Shown here: in pieces, positions 10,031-18,091 of the stretch
Layout: each line of letters opens with the position of its first letter
How positions within the stretch are numbered: position 1 is the stretch's first letter
Assembly (NCBI GenBank): GCA_036939755.1
Contig: JALLAZ010004515.1
Location: 1 to 18,351 of the forward strand
Reading direction: 5' to 3'
From: Stephanodiscus triporus
Taxonomy: Eukaryota > Bacillariophyta > Thalassiosirophyceae > Thalassiosirales > Thalassiosiraceae
Length of the DNA stretch: 18,351 nucleotides
The notes under the pieces: model-generated
Databases searched by the model: none
What the model was told of the DNA's origin: nothing
Seen by the model: the letters and a program-made list of their open reading frames with translations, nothing else
Position numbers and translations under genes: made by a program

Positions 10031-12115
10031 TTATTCCATGACATTACCATCATTGTGAACCAGCACGCTCTCCACCGCATCCACCAATGCCTTCACAAAC
10101 GTTTCTACATCTTCCAATGTCTGACTAACATTGGCAACCAATCGCAGGCATGGTTCGGGTACCAATTGTAGATACTTCTTGACGTGCCCCCCCGTGGATA
10201 CGATCGCCACCTGTCCTTTCACAAGGCAATGACGGGATATTTGATCGAGTATGCAAGTTTGTTCGACGCGAGTCCGTCCTATCGCCTCCGCGTCGGCCAA
10301 CCTCAGGTAAAGGATGGGCGAATGAGGGTGGGAGGTGATGACCAATCGATCGCGTAACTTGAGTGCATGGGGATGGGACGAGTTGGTGAGCGTCCCGTAC
10401 AAGTTGGATACGTTCTGATGTAAACGTTCAAGTAAAGCCGGGCCCGATAGATTATCCAGGAGCGATGGTGGGCGAATGATGGAAGAAGAGAGGTGGTCGT
10501 TGAGACGTTCTTGAAGTTCCACCTTTCGTCCGCTAGCGTTCAACCCACGTTTTCTCAACTGAATCCTTAGATCGGCTACCTTCATGTCATTCACATTTAA
10601 CTCGTCATCACCAATCATCGCCGCGATGCCCTGTTCTCTGTTCATTTTGACTACGCCATCATCACTAAAAACATTTCCGATTTCCTTCATCATCTCGTCC
10701 AATCTCCCCTCCAACCTTCGAATGCTTGCCAGGCAGACCTTTGCTAGGAACGGAGGAGCGCTCGCACTGAAACAATACCCGGCCCCACTCAACCTCTGAT
10801 GATCCACCACCTCCTCGCTCCCGACGGTCATCCCTCCCACGCTCCCCAACGAATACTCCAAGCTGAACGTCACGATCTCCGCATGCTCCATGTGCCGCAG
10901 CCCGTGATATTCGAGCGATCCCCTCCCGTAATTCCCAAGCGCCCCGATCCCGTGCGAATCGTCGAGTATCAGCCTGTAGTGGAATTCCTCCTTCAATTTC
11001 ACGATCTCGTCGAGGGGTGCGATGGTACCCCAATTTCGATACAATCCCTCCACCACGAGGAACCGCCTCTGATCGGTCGACCTGCGACCGCACGCCTCGT
11101 CCTGCGACGCGACCTTCTCCAGAACCCTGCGCAGGTCCCTGACGTTGTTGTGACGGAAGTACCTCACGTTGGCCCTGCTCAGCGTGACCCCGACGAGGAG
11201 GGCCTCGTTGACGCCCTCGTCCACGATGAGGAGGTCGCCCCGCTTTGCGAACGCGGCCACGGTCGACGTGGATGCGCTCGCGCCGTCGGAGTACAGTATC
11301 GCACCCTCCGTCCCGAGGAAGTCGGCCATCGCGCGCTCCACCTCGAGGTGGGCGTCGATGGTGCCGTAGAAGCCGCGGGGGCCGCACGACCCGCACCCGT
11401 ACCGGGACAGTGCGCGCCTGGCGACGTCGCGAAGCGCCGACGAGGAGGACGACGAGAGGGGGTCGAGGGTGGCGAGGTTGAGCGCCGACGACGACGACGG
11501 CGCGACGTAGTCGTCGTCGTCCTCGCGCACGAGCAACAGCCTCGATCCCGCGATCCCGGCCACGACAAGGCCTGTCCCCGGTCCGGCGTCCTCCCCCGCC
11601 GCTCCACCCCCGCCGTCGCCGCGACGACCCCCCCCCCCTCCCAGCGGCTTCCGCTTCTCGGACTTCCACTCGCATATCAGCTCCTCCTCCTCCTCCCTCG
11701 TCGGCGAGAACTTCTTACGCTCCTGTCCGAATCGCCAGTCGGCGCGTCGCTGCAGGATCACGAGGGCGATGCACATCACGATGAGGAGGGTCTCGACGAG
11801 CACGTGGAGGGGATCGGAGCGGAGGAGGTTCAGCCACCATATCCTGTACCGGTTGGGCAGGGTCATTAGCAAATCCAACGCCCCCAGCAGGGATGAGGCG
11901 GACGGCGGATCGACGCCGACGCCGCCGACGCCGCTGCTCACGGTCCGGGCGACGATGTCGCGATAGCAGCGCTCGAATAGTCCCCCCCCCGCCCCTCCCG
12001 AGAGGGGCCAAGAAGAGGAAACGCCATCACGGGAAGCGAGAGGGAAGAGGCGGCGGAGCGTTCGGCCCGTCGCGTAGCCGAGGTCGTGGACGTGTTGGGT
12101 GAATTTGCCTGTCAT
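10031..12115 (-). CDS. SPTLC1: Serine palmitoyltransferase subunit 1 (LCB1), SAP-containing
   Basis: This intronless gene encodes 694 aa; the family is usually about 470-570. LCB1 is the non-catalytic partner of LCB2 in the ER enzyme that condenses serine with palmitoyl-CoA, the first step of sphingolipid synthesis. A membrane segment lies at 101-122 (DPLHVLVETLLIVMCIALVI), then EEEEELICEW, a Gly/Ser-rich linker (158-226), and the aminotransferase core with YGCGSCGPRGFYGTID (239-254), LDDSHGIGALGNYGRG (384-399) and VDHQRLSGAGYCFSAS (437-452). At 416-428 the motif TFSLEYSLGSVGG has no PLP lysine, which is diagnostic of LCB1 rather than LCB2. Residues about 481-557 are an insertion with a SAP-type motif (511-542). 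The start at 12115 precedes the conserved N-terminal region; upstream is pyrimidine-rich leader. GC is high, with long C runs. Confidence 0.9.
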   Translation of the reverse strand: MTGKFTQHVHDLGYATGRTLRRLFPLASRDGVSSSWPLSGGAGGGLFERCYRDIVARTVSSGVGGVGVDPPSASSLLGALDLLMTLPNRYRIWWLNLLRSDPLHVLVETLLIVMCIALVILQRRADWRFGQERKKFSPTREEEEELICEWKSEKRKPLGGGGGRRGDGGGGAAGEDAGPGTGLVVAGIAGSRLLLVREDDDDYVAPSSSSALNLATLDPLSSSSSSALRDVARRALSRYGCGSCGPRGFYGTIDAHLEVERAMADFLGTEGAILYSDGASASTSTVAAFAKRGDLLIVDEGVNEALLVGVTLSRANVRYFRHNNVRDLRRVLEKVASQDEACGRRSTDQRRFLVVEGLYRNWGTIAPLDEIVKLKEEFHYRLILDDSHGIGALGNYGRGSLEYHGLRHMEHAEIVTFSLEYSLGSVGGMTVGSEEVVDHQRLSGAGYCFSASAPPFLAKVCLASIRRLEGRLDEMMKEIGNVFSDDGVVKMNREQGIAAMIGDDELNVNDMKVADLRIQLRKRGLNASGRKVELQERLNDHLSSSIIRPPSLLDNLSGPALLERLHQNVSNLYGTLTNSSHPHALKLRDRLVITSHPHSPILYLRLADAEAIGRTRVEQTCILDQISRHCLVKGQVAIVSTGGHVKKYLQLVPEPCLRLVANVSQTLEDVETFVKALVDAVESVLVHNDGNVME

Positions 12116-13193
12116 TGTTTTTTGAGATTTTAGTAGTGAGAGGCAGGGGGGCAAAAGCGGGGGGAAAGAGAGAAAGAGAGAAGACAGAAGGGAACAGAAA
12201 AAAGAAAAGGGGCGAATGCTGAAGGATGAGCTACCCCAGCTCATTCCCATTGGCAATATGCTCTGAGGAAGATAGAAGTTGACATTGAAGCAACAGAGAA
12301 TAGAGACAGTGGCTAACAACAATCAACTGGATAATCTGGCATGGCAATGGAAGCAATGGCAATGACAACGTAAAATGATCAACGACTATCAGAGAAGGTG
12401 TTGACAATGACAATGGCAGCGGTGACGGGGTGTGGATGCGATGATCAGCAAATTATGACAATGATGGCAACAAGCGACAAGAGTGGTATCAGCAAAACAA
12501 AGGTGGATGGTGGCATCCAATGGAGAAATAAGAAAGAACAAGATATTGCAAGGATGGCGCTTGCGCTTTTTCAGATGAGAGGCAATGACAAATGGCAGCG
12601 GCAAATTCTAGAGGCAAGAATCTGACAATGATTGCTGCAATGGTGTGTTCGTGGGGGAGAGGACATGGTGACAACCATGCTGTTATGCTTATGCAGACAA
12701 GAGATAGCAGCAAAAATGGCAGAGCTTGCAATGACACCATCCCCCAACATCAACACCATGATATTAGCAAGAGCAGTCCTCTGACTTCTTTGCCTTCATC
12801 GATACAATGTGATTGCCCCCCTGCCTTGCCAGGCTCAGGCGACAGGTGGCAAGCATATAATAAGAAGCGCCAGAGGAATAGTACAGTACTAGTAAAACCC
12901 CACTTAATTGTAGTGATAGCTGATTGAGATAGTAACCAACTTGATACCCCCAGGTGGAGGCGCTTCTGATGGAGCTGGGCATGCTGGGCAAACCAGCAAC
13001 TCAGCCAGATGCGCCGTTTCCGGCACTGGAGTGTGGCGGTGGCAAGACGGCGCCAAGTTAGCCGTGCAAGGTATCAATGGATGGAATGTCGTTGGTACCA
13101 AAACTGGAGTTTGGAGACAATGGCGTCCAGGGATTCCAGTACGCCAATGATGCCTCAACCAGTATTCCACGGCGGCTCCCCCCCCCTGTTGTG
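12116..13193. other. Gene-free, cryptically simple sequence
   Basis: After a purine-rich leader next to LCB1 (12130-12220), the stretch 12270-12760 is dominated by scattered CAATG/GGCAATG/TGACAA words, giving many overlapping short frames with no recognisable protein. From about 12900 the sequence becomes GC-rich with scattered open frames on both strands. No gene or RNA is supported. Confidence 0.5.
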
Positions 13194-13450
13194 GTGAGTG
13201 GAGGGGGAGTAAACCGAGTTGGCGGAGAAGGAGTGGCTGAGCTCGGTGATGGCGTTACCGCCCCTGGTGAAGTGGGAGAGGGTGTCATCGACCCTTACTG
13301 ACCCCCTCCCCCATGCTTTGCAGTGGGTAGGAGGGAGCAGACCGAGCTGGCACTGAAGGATAGGCCAAGCTCGGTGATGGCTTTGCCACCCCTGTACTGG
13401 CGGGCAAGGGCACCATCCACCCCACCGAGCATGCTGATGGCAGATCAGGT
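13194..13450 (+). repeat. Diverged tandem duplication, 128-bp period
   Basis: Two units begin at about 13194 and 13322. Shared landmarks are offset by exactly 128 bp: ACCGAG at 13213 and 13341, and AGCTCGGTGATGGC at 13240 and 13368. Within the second unit, ACCGAGCTGGC is followed by GCCAAGCTCGGT, an imperfect inverted repeat. Read in one plus-strand frame, both units give TELA....SSVMALPPL, but a TAA precedes the first unit in that frame. Confidence 0.7.
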
Positions 13451-13497
13451 GCTTGGGCTGTGGGCATTGAGGCCCACGATGAAGCCGGCCCCCCTTT

Positions 13498-14208
13498 ATG
13501 TTGACTCTCAGTGGAGGGCAGGCAATCCAACGGCGTCCAAAGACATGCCATAGGCGTCGTGCTCTCTCCTCGAGGCGGCTGAGGGTGGGAGTACGCAGAC
13601 CAAGCAACTGTTGTGCCATCGTGGCTGGCGTGGCTGGTGCAGCAACAGCAAGGACATCAACCGTAAATTGTCATGAGCAAGCCTGCCTTGTGGCTTTGGC
13701 CGCTCCTGATGCACCTGCCGCTGTCGCAGAGCAGGCACCAGTCATTGTGGAGGATCAGCCTGCAGCTCCTGAAGACCGTGCTTGTGCCGCCGCCCTCACC
13801 CGTATCCTCAACACGATTGTTGACATCGTGGGTACCTCTGCCGAGGACCGCGGGCAGAGTTACAGCCGCCACACATGTTGTGGCCACCAAATTGAGAAGG
13901 GGAGTGTGGTGAAATTTATTTGCAAGCAGATGGCATGGAGGGACCAGGGGAGGGTGGAGGACATGCTCGCCGTCTACGCCGTGAAAGGTGATGGGACAAC
14001 GACATGCAAGGTCAGTTTTTTGCTCCTGCATTTGGCCGTTTGCCCTGGCACGTATGGCAGGGTTTACGCCCGCGTCGTATCGGTCTACAGCAACCAGAGC
14101 ACCAACGGCATCAAACGCCAGAAATTCTGGCGTAATCAGGGGTGCTGTGTTGAGCGCGTCCTGGGGGATACGATTGCGAATGGTGGGGGGATTAATGATT
14201 ATTTGTAA
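13498..14208 (+). CDS. Hypothetical protein of the accessory island
   Basis: This open frame of 236 aa is not recognised. The first 60 residues are Arg-rich and may be non-coding. From about residue 66 it is Ala/Pro-rich (LAAPDAPAAVAEQAP), then becomes globular-looking: HTCCGHQIEKGSVVKFI, a basic/acidic block and YARVVSVYSNQSTNG, ending near KFWRNQGCCVERVLGD. Three CC or single cysteines could bind metal, but no known domain is claimed. The true start is unclear; upstream exons are possible. It is tail to tail with a broken transposase 117 nt downstream, so it may be an accessory ORF of the same transposon or an unrelated gene caught in the island. Splitting or joining with the 128-bp repeat region could not be decided. 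Confidence 0.45.
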   Translation: MLTLSGGQAIQRRPKTCHRRRALSSRRLRVGVRRPSNCCAIVAGVAGAATARTSTVNCHEQACLVALAAPDAPAAVAEQAPVIVEDQPAAPEDRACAAALTRILNTIVDIVGTSAEDRGQSYSRHTCCGHQIEKGSVVKFICKQMAWRDQGRVEDMLAVYAVKGDGTTTCKVSFLLLHLAVCPGTYGRVYARVVSVYSNQSTNGIKRQKFWRNQGCCVERVLGDTIANGGGINDYL

Positions 14209-14324
14209 GAGATATATGTTTATACATCCGTCTATTAATTAAGACATTAAATTAAACAGACTTAATATTGAAAGAATTAAGATGAATTTAAATTAAAATA
14301 AATGTTAACAAATAATTACATCGA

Positions 14325-15718
14325 TTAAACAATAGGAATCGTGGGGTAGTGCAAATACCCCGTTTTCTGCCAAGCGTTGCGGATGGTTTCCGCGGTCACG
14401 TGTTTCTGGGCAGCAATGATCCACTCCGACAGCTGGTGGTGAGTCGTCCCGGGGATGGGGAGGTCAGGATCTTGTACCAACATCCATGAGGTGTACTCCG
14501 CGTGCATCTTGGCCTTGAAGGACTTATTATATCCAACGTCAACTGGCTGCATGAGGCCCGTGCAGCGGGCAGCGATGAACTTGACCTGCACTCCGAGAGA
14601 TTGGATGGCGTTGACGACCAAAGGACGAGGATGGGAATGATCCCTGGCAGCGCCTTAGTGGCCCATGGCACGAGGACAACCTGCACCCAATCAAGCATCG
14701 CCTCCTCGGTGATCGGTGAACCATGCCTTCTCGTTCACACGGTAGAAGGCACCATCGGGGAGGGTCGTGATCTCCGTCTTTGCGATCCTCCCCTTTGGCT
14801 TGCCTACGATGAGGGACACGTGACAATAAAACGTTAGAATGATTGTTGGAAAAATTACGCATTCACTTACCCTTGAAGATGATCATTGACAGGAGCTGAT
14901 GCCCGGATGCCGTGATCGTCACCGCGACAGTGACCAAGTCACCAATTGACGTGTGCATGTTGATCGTGCGCTTGCCGATGGTGTCGACCATTCCCTTCTG
15001 TGACATTGCATGCCACATGGGGGTCTGATCCATGTTCGCAGTCCACTCAGGAGAACAATTCAAATCATTCACGATGGGGACCATCACCTCCAGGTAGCAG
15101 AGGGCCTCCTGCATCACCTCTTTGGGTGGGCACTGCGTGGTGTGCGTGGACATGTGGTGCGCAAGGTTGATTCTCGCCATAACCATAATGCGATAAACAG
15201 CCATTTTCTGGGCAGTAAGAGTCTTGTCGGCAAATGCAGGACTCAACTGACAAGCCTTTCTGACAAGTGAAAGACGAGACACAGGAAGGCCCTTGAGGCG
15301 CCACTTGTCAACAAATGCGACCAGGTCTTCCTCAACCTCATCAAGGAGACCCGCTGGGCCTTTGTGCAAGTTCATTTTCTTTCACCCACTCTCCATAGCA
15401 AATAGCAGTTGCGAGGTCATCAGCGCAAGCCCAACACCTCGACACCTGAGAAGGACAGACTTGCAATGCCACAGAAGCTTTGTTCTGGTAGAGGTTCTCC
15501 TTCCTCATCAACATGTCCACCGAAGAAAGAATCTGGAGCTTCTGGCTTGCAGAATAGAACCTGCAACACTGGACAGCAGTATCCATTATTTGGTTGGCAA
15601 GGGGCACACAGTTGGCACCTCCAGGATTGTAGACCTTCGTCTTCATTTCAATTTGTGAGAGGAGATCGATGGGTTGCTTGCACAAACACAAACGAGTTGT
15701 GTCACCAGAGGGGTCCAC
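14325..15718 (-). pseudogene. Broken pogo/Tigger-like (DDE) transposase
   Basis: Pieces in several minus-strand frames follow the order of one transposase. At 15718-15341 an N-terminal helix-turn-helix region is visible (FYSASQKLQILSS). After a frame change near 15360 comes LHKGPAGLLDEVEEDLVAFV, a second DNA-binding segment, and the start of the DDE domain with MDQTPMWHAM (first catalytic Asp) and MIIFKG. A 67-nt GT-AG intron (14870-14804) rejoins it to KPKGRIAKTEITTLPDG. Another frame change near 14700 leads to MLDWVQVVLVPW and PILVL, where sequence is missing: the second catalytic Asp and following residues are gone. The last part (14621-14325) carries GLMQPVDVGYNKSFK with the third Asp. 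At least three disruptions plus the lost Asp mean no active enzyme. Family placement is clear from motif order. Confidence 0.75.
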
Positions 15719-15885
15719 GTAGAGGGAACTGCTGGAGGACCTGGTACATCATTGTGCGGCAACAACAGGGTGCGCCAAAAAAATTGGTCAAAAGAAACGA
15801 CATAGGAACACTACAAAAAAACTATTTTGATAAGTTAGATACTTGGCGCGAGAAAGGAGGAACATTTCAATTGCTCTGTGTGTAC

Positions 15886-15928
15886 TACGGTATGGTATGG
15901 TATGGTAGTAGTAGATAGGTATGGTAGT
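15886..15928 (+). repeat. TATGG microsatellite
   Basis: TACGG is followed by three perfect TATGG units (15891-15905), then TAGTAGTAG and another TATGG. It lies between the divergent transposase remnant and the Pro/Thr-rich ORF. On the reverse strand it reads CCATACCATACC, similar to words at 3754-3785 and 8341-8394. Confidence 0.8.
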
Positions 15929-16008
15929 CAACTGATGAGCCTTCTCACACAGCTTCTCACCCCCCACCGTACAATACCGGGGAGGATATTTCGGAGTTTC
16001 CACCATTC

Positions 16009-17160
16009 ATGCCTACGTTGATGGTAACGCAACAGTTCTCATCCCAGATCACACCAGACTTTCCCTCCCCCTCCTTCCCCACCACACCCGTTTCAGCTTC
16101 CCTCTGCTTCTCTACATTAACAACGCACTCTCCTACACAATATAACGCACCCAACCACAGGCATGACCACAAATACCAGCCTCAACAAACGACAACAAAC
16201 AACGAACAATATCACGCAACCAACCACGGGCACGACCACCAATTCCGACCCCACCAAACGCCAACGAACAACGACCAACGAACAGCGAAACAAAAACTCA
16301 CATCTCGTCCAGCACGATCGCCATCTCCTACTCAACAAACGCCACCCTTCGCATGCTGGCCAATCGACCCACAAACAGTGAAACAACAACTCACATCTCA
16401 TCCAACTCGATCGCCATCTCCTCTTCAACGTACGCCACCAATCCTACCACCCCATCCATCCCCACTCACATCACCCATGACTCCTCCAACACCCCCTTCA
16501 CAGATCGACCTTTCAACTCTTCTAACTACTCTCCTCAGCAATATTGATCCCACTTCCCTCAACAACATCCTCACCACCACTGATCCAAATGCCCGAGCCA
16601 TCCTTATACAACAATCCCTTACCCAAAACCCTCTCCCAACGTACCAACACACCTCACCCTTTCCTCTTACTCCAACTTCCCCTACGACAACAACAATAAC
16701 TACGGCTTCGCCTTCCATACCTTGCACCGATACCCCCACTGATGACGACCCTGAAGACGAGTACATCCTCTCCCAATCCGACCTCCTCCCTCCCTCCCCC
16801 TCCACACCTCCATTATCCACCTCCCGCATCAACTCTTCCTCCGGTATTATCATGTCCTACCTCGAAGAACAACGAACTTCACAAGAAAATGACATTGCTT
16901 TCCAGACCCGTCGCCTCCACGATGGGCGCGTCTATACCCATGCTGATGCCAACAAACGCCTTCACGTTGTCCTCAAGATCGCCATGCCCGCCGATGCTAA
17001 TTCAGACCAAGCCCCAACTACTTCCACACTCGAACCAGTTGTCAACGCCATCATCGATTACCTATCCTTCCTGTTCCAAGTTGACATTGTCACCTTCTTC
17101 AACTACGATAAGCCTCTCAACAATAATACAAGAGCTTCGTTTATCTCTCTCCCCATTTAA
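16009..17160 (+). CDS. Pro/Thr/Ser-rich hypothetical protein, frameshifted
   Basis: This open frame encodes 383 aa and matches no family I recognise. Residues 40-150 are low-complexity with internal duplications: NH(R/G)HDH..(P)(Q/H)QT.TNN appears twice, and KQ(K/Q)LTS(R/H)P(A/T)RSPSP twice. A hydrophobic-patterned segment follows (IDLSTLLTTLLSNIDPTSL), then acidic DDDPEDEYIL, then a more globular C-terminus (YLEEQRTSQENDIAFQTRR). Near 17105-17155 the protein-like signal appears to pass to the +1 frame, where IIQELRLSLSPFNSRPYQK and HEYSLLYARIADLLMSQNQS continue up to the N at 17326. The stop at 17160 may therefore be a frameshift, and the gene is probably incomplete. The coding strand is strikingly poor in G. 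Neighbouring a transposon, it could be a retroelement ORF1, but no reverse transcriptase is present. Confidence 0.45.
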   Translation: MPTLMVTQQFSSQITPDFPSPSFPTTPVSASLCFSTLTTHSPTQYNAPNHRHDHKYQPQQTTTNNEQYHATNHGHDHQFRPHQTPTNNDQRTAKQKLTSRPARSPSPTQQTPPFACWPIDPQTVKQQLTSHPTRSPSPLQRTPPILPPHPSPLTSPMTPPTPPSQIDLSTLLTTLLSNIDPTSLNNILTTTDPNARAILIQQSLTQNPLPTYQHTSPFPLTPTSPTTTTITTASPSIPCTDTPTDDDPEDEYILSQSDLLPPSPSTPPLSTSRINSSSGIIMSYLEEQRTSQENDIAFQTRRLHDGRVYTHADANKRLHVVLKIAMPADANSDQAPTTSTLEPVVNAIIDYLSFLFQVDIVTFFNYDKPLNNNTRASFISLPI

Positions 17161-17326
17161 CTCAAGACCGTACCAAAAAGTCTTCAGCCATGAATACTCC
17201 CTCCTCTATGCACGAATCGCTGATCTTCTTATGAGCCAAAATCAATCCCTCCAAAATATCCCCACTCTACCCCCAATAACCAAATTTCTCACTATCACCA
17301 CCCCCCACATCAACGACATGAATGAN

Positions 17327-17381
17327 ACACTACTCACGTCTTCTAATTTGGGAACTTCACCGATCGCCTCCAAAACCCAAT
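17327..17381 (+). repeat. 55-bp exact repeat, copy 2
   Basis: This copy is identical to 9898-9952 and starts at the base right after the N at 17326. It marks the edge of an assembly piece and contains the 3' end of an ankyrin-gene exon with its GTGAGT donor. Confidence 0.95.
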
Positions 17382-18091
17382 CGACATTCAGCGGCGCGTT
17401 GGTGAAATTGGTGCGCTTGTGCCTGGCGGCAGAGCTTCCAGAATAAACGGCCTTTTTCCAAAAAGGCTTGGGAGGGCGAAAGCAGTGAGGTCGCACGTCA
17501 AGGATGATACATTTTCGAAAGAACGACCGAGGGAACGAACGCGAAATTGATCCGACGAGTGCACGATCCTATCCTCCCTACCTTGACCGCCATCAGAAGA
17601 TCCTGAGTCCGTCGACAGCGTCGGATCTTCCTGCTCAATTTGCCCGCGGCGTCGAAGGCGTCCATGTGCAAATCCGGCCGATCCTCCAGCGGCGGCGGTC
17701 CGCACCCGTCGTGCCCATCGTCCGCCAACGCGATCATCCCGAAGCCGACGTCGTCCCTCGGACATCCCGCGAGCGTCGGATCCGCGCCCGACCGGAGGAG
17801 GTACTCCACGATGTCGTCGTGCCCGCGCATCGCAGCTAGGGCGAGGGGCGTGACGTCGAACCACTCCGCGGGGGAGGGGGTCGCCTCAGCGGCGACGCGA
17901 CGGGATTCGCCGTCGTCGTCCGGACGATTCCCCTCCCTCGGGGGTGCGTCCCCCTCCGTCCACCTCGGGGCGAAGTTGACGATCCTCGTCCTCTCCACCT
18001 CCGACGACGACGCTGCGGCCTCGACGATCTCGCGAACGGACGACAGGTCCCCCCTCGCGACCGCCCTCGATATATCCGGCCGATGCGCCAT
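17338..18091 (-). CDS. Ankyrin-repeat protein, 5' part only
   Basis: Two exons are supported on the minus strand: 18091-17582 (170 codons) and 17466-17338 (43 codons), joined in phase through a 115-nt GTAGGG...CAAG intron. The first encodes a partial repeat near the N-terminus (RAVARGDLSSVREIVEA), an acidic linker, and one clear ankyrin repeat at about 79-108 (VTPLALAAMRGHDDIVEYLL), then RRCRRTQDLLMAVK. The second gives PFWKKAVYSGSSAARH and ends WVLEAIGEVPKLED with a consensus GTGAGT donor at 17337, just 11 nt before the N. The rest of the gene is absent here. Exons at 9820-9539, behind an identical donor, would continue it in phase. Ankyrin repeats mediate protein binding; no specific function can be given. 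ATG 18091 is the first Met of the frame. Confidence 0.7.

Larger units (their letters stand above)
13498..15718. mobile_element. Degenerate pogo/Tigger-like DNA transposon region
   Basis: The region is defined by the broken DDE transposase (-) and the convergent ORF of unknown function (+). Terminal inverted repeats and a TA target duplication could not be confirmed, so the true borders are unknown. Its high GC and lack of conserved host genes contrast with the AT-rich 14210-14330 gap between the two ORFs. Confidence 0.45.

Noticed and set aside
10665..11675. Long open frames on both strands over the LCB1 gene
   Set aside because: They are GC-driven shadows, rich in Arg and low-complexity; the LCB1 frame is fully explained by conserved motifs.
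12884..12908. Possible pogo-like left terminal repeat (CAGTACTAGTAAAACCCCAC) flanked by TA
   Set aside because: It looks like a Tigger/pogo end, but no matching inverted copy was found to the right of the transposase, so the border cannot be claimed.
12398..12927. Several short open frames on both strands
   Set aside because: They come from CAATG/GGCAATG-type simple sequence and show no protein-like pattern.
9961..17326. The block between the two 55-bp copies read as one large insertion with target duplication
   Set aside because: It contains a conserved housekeeping gene (LCB1), a 55-bp target duplication is far longer than any likely transposon makes, and one copy touches an N; an assembly or paralogy explanation fits better.
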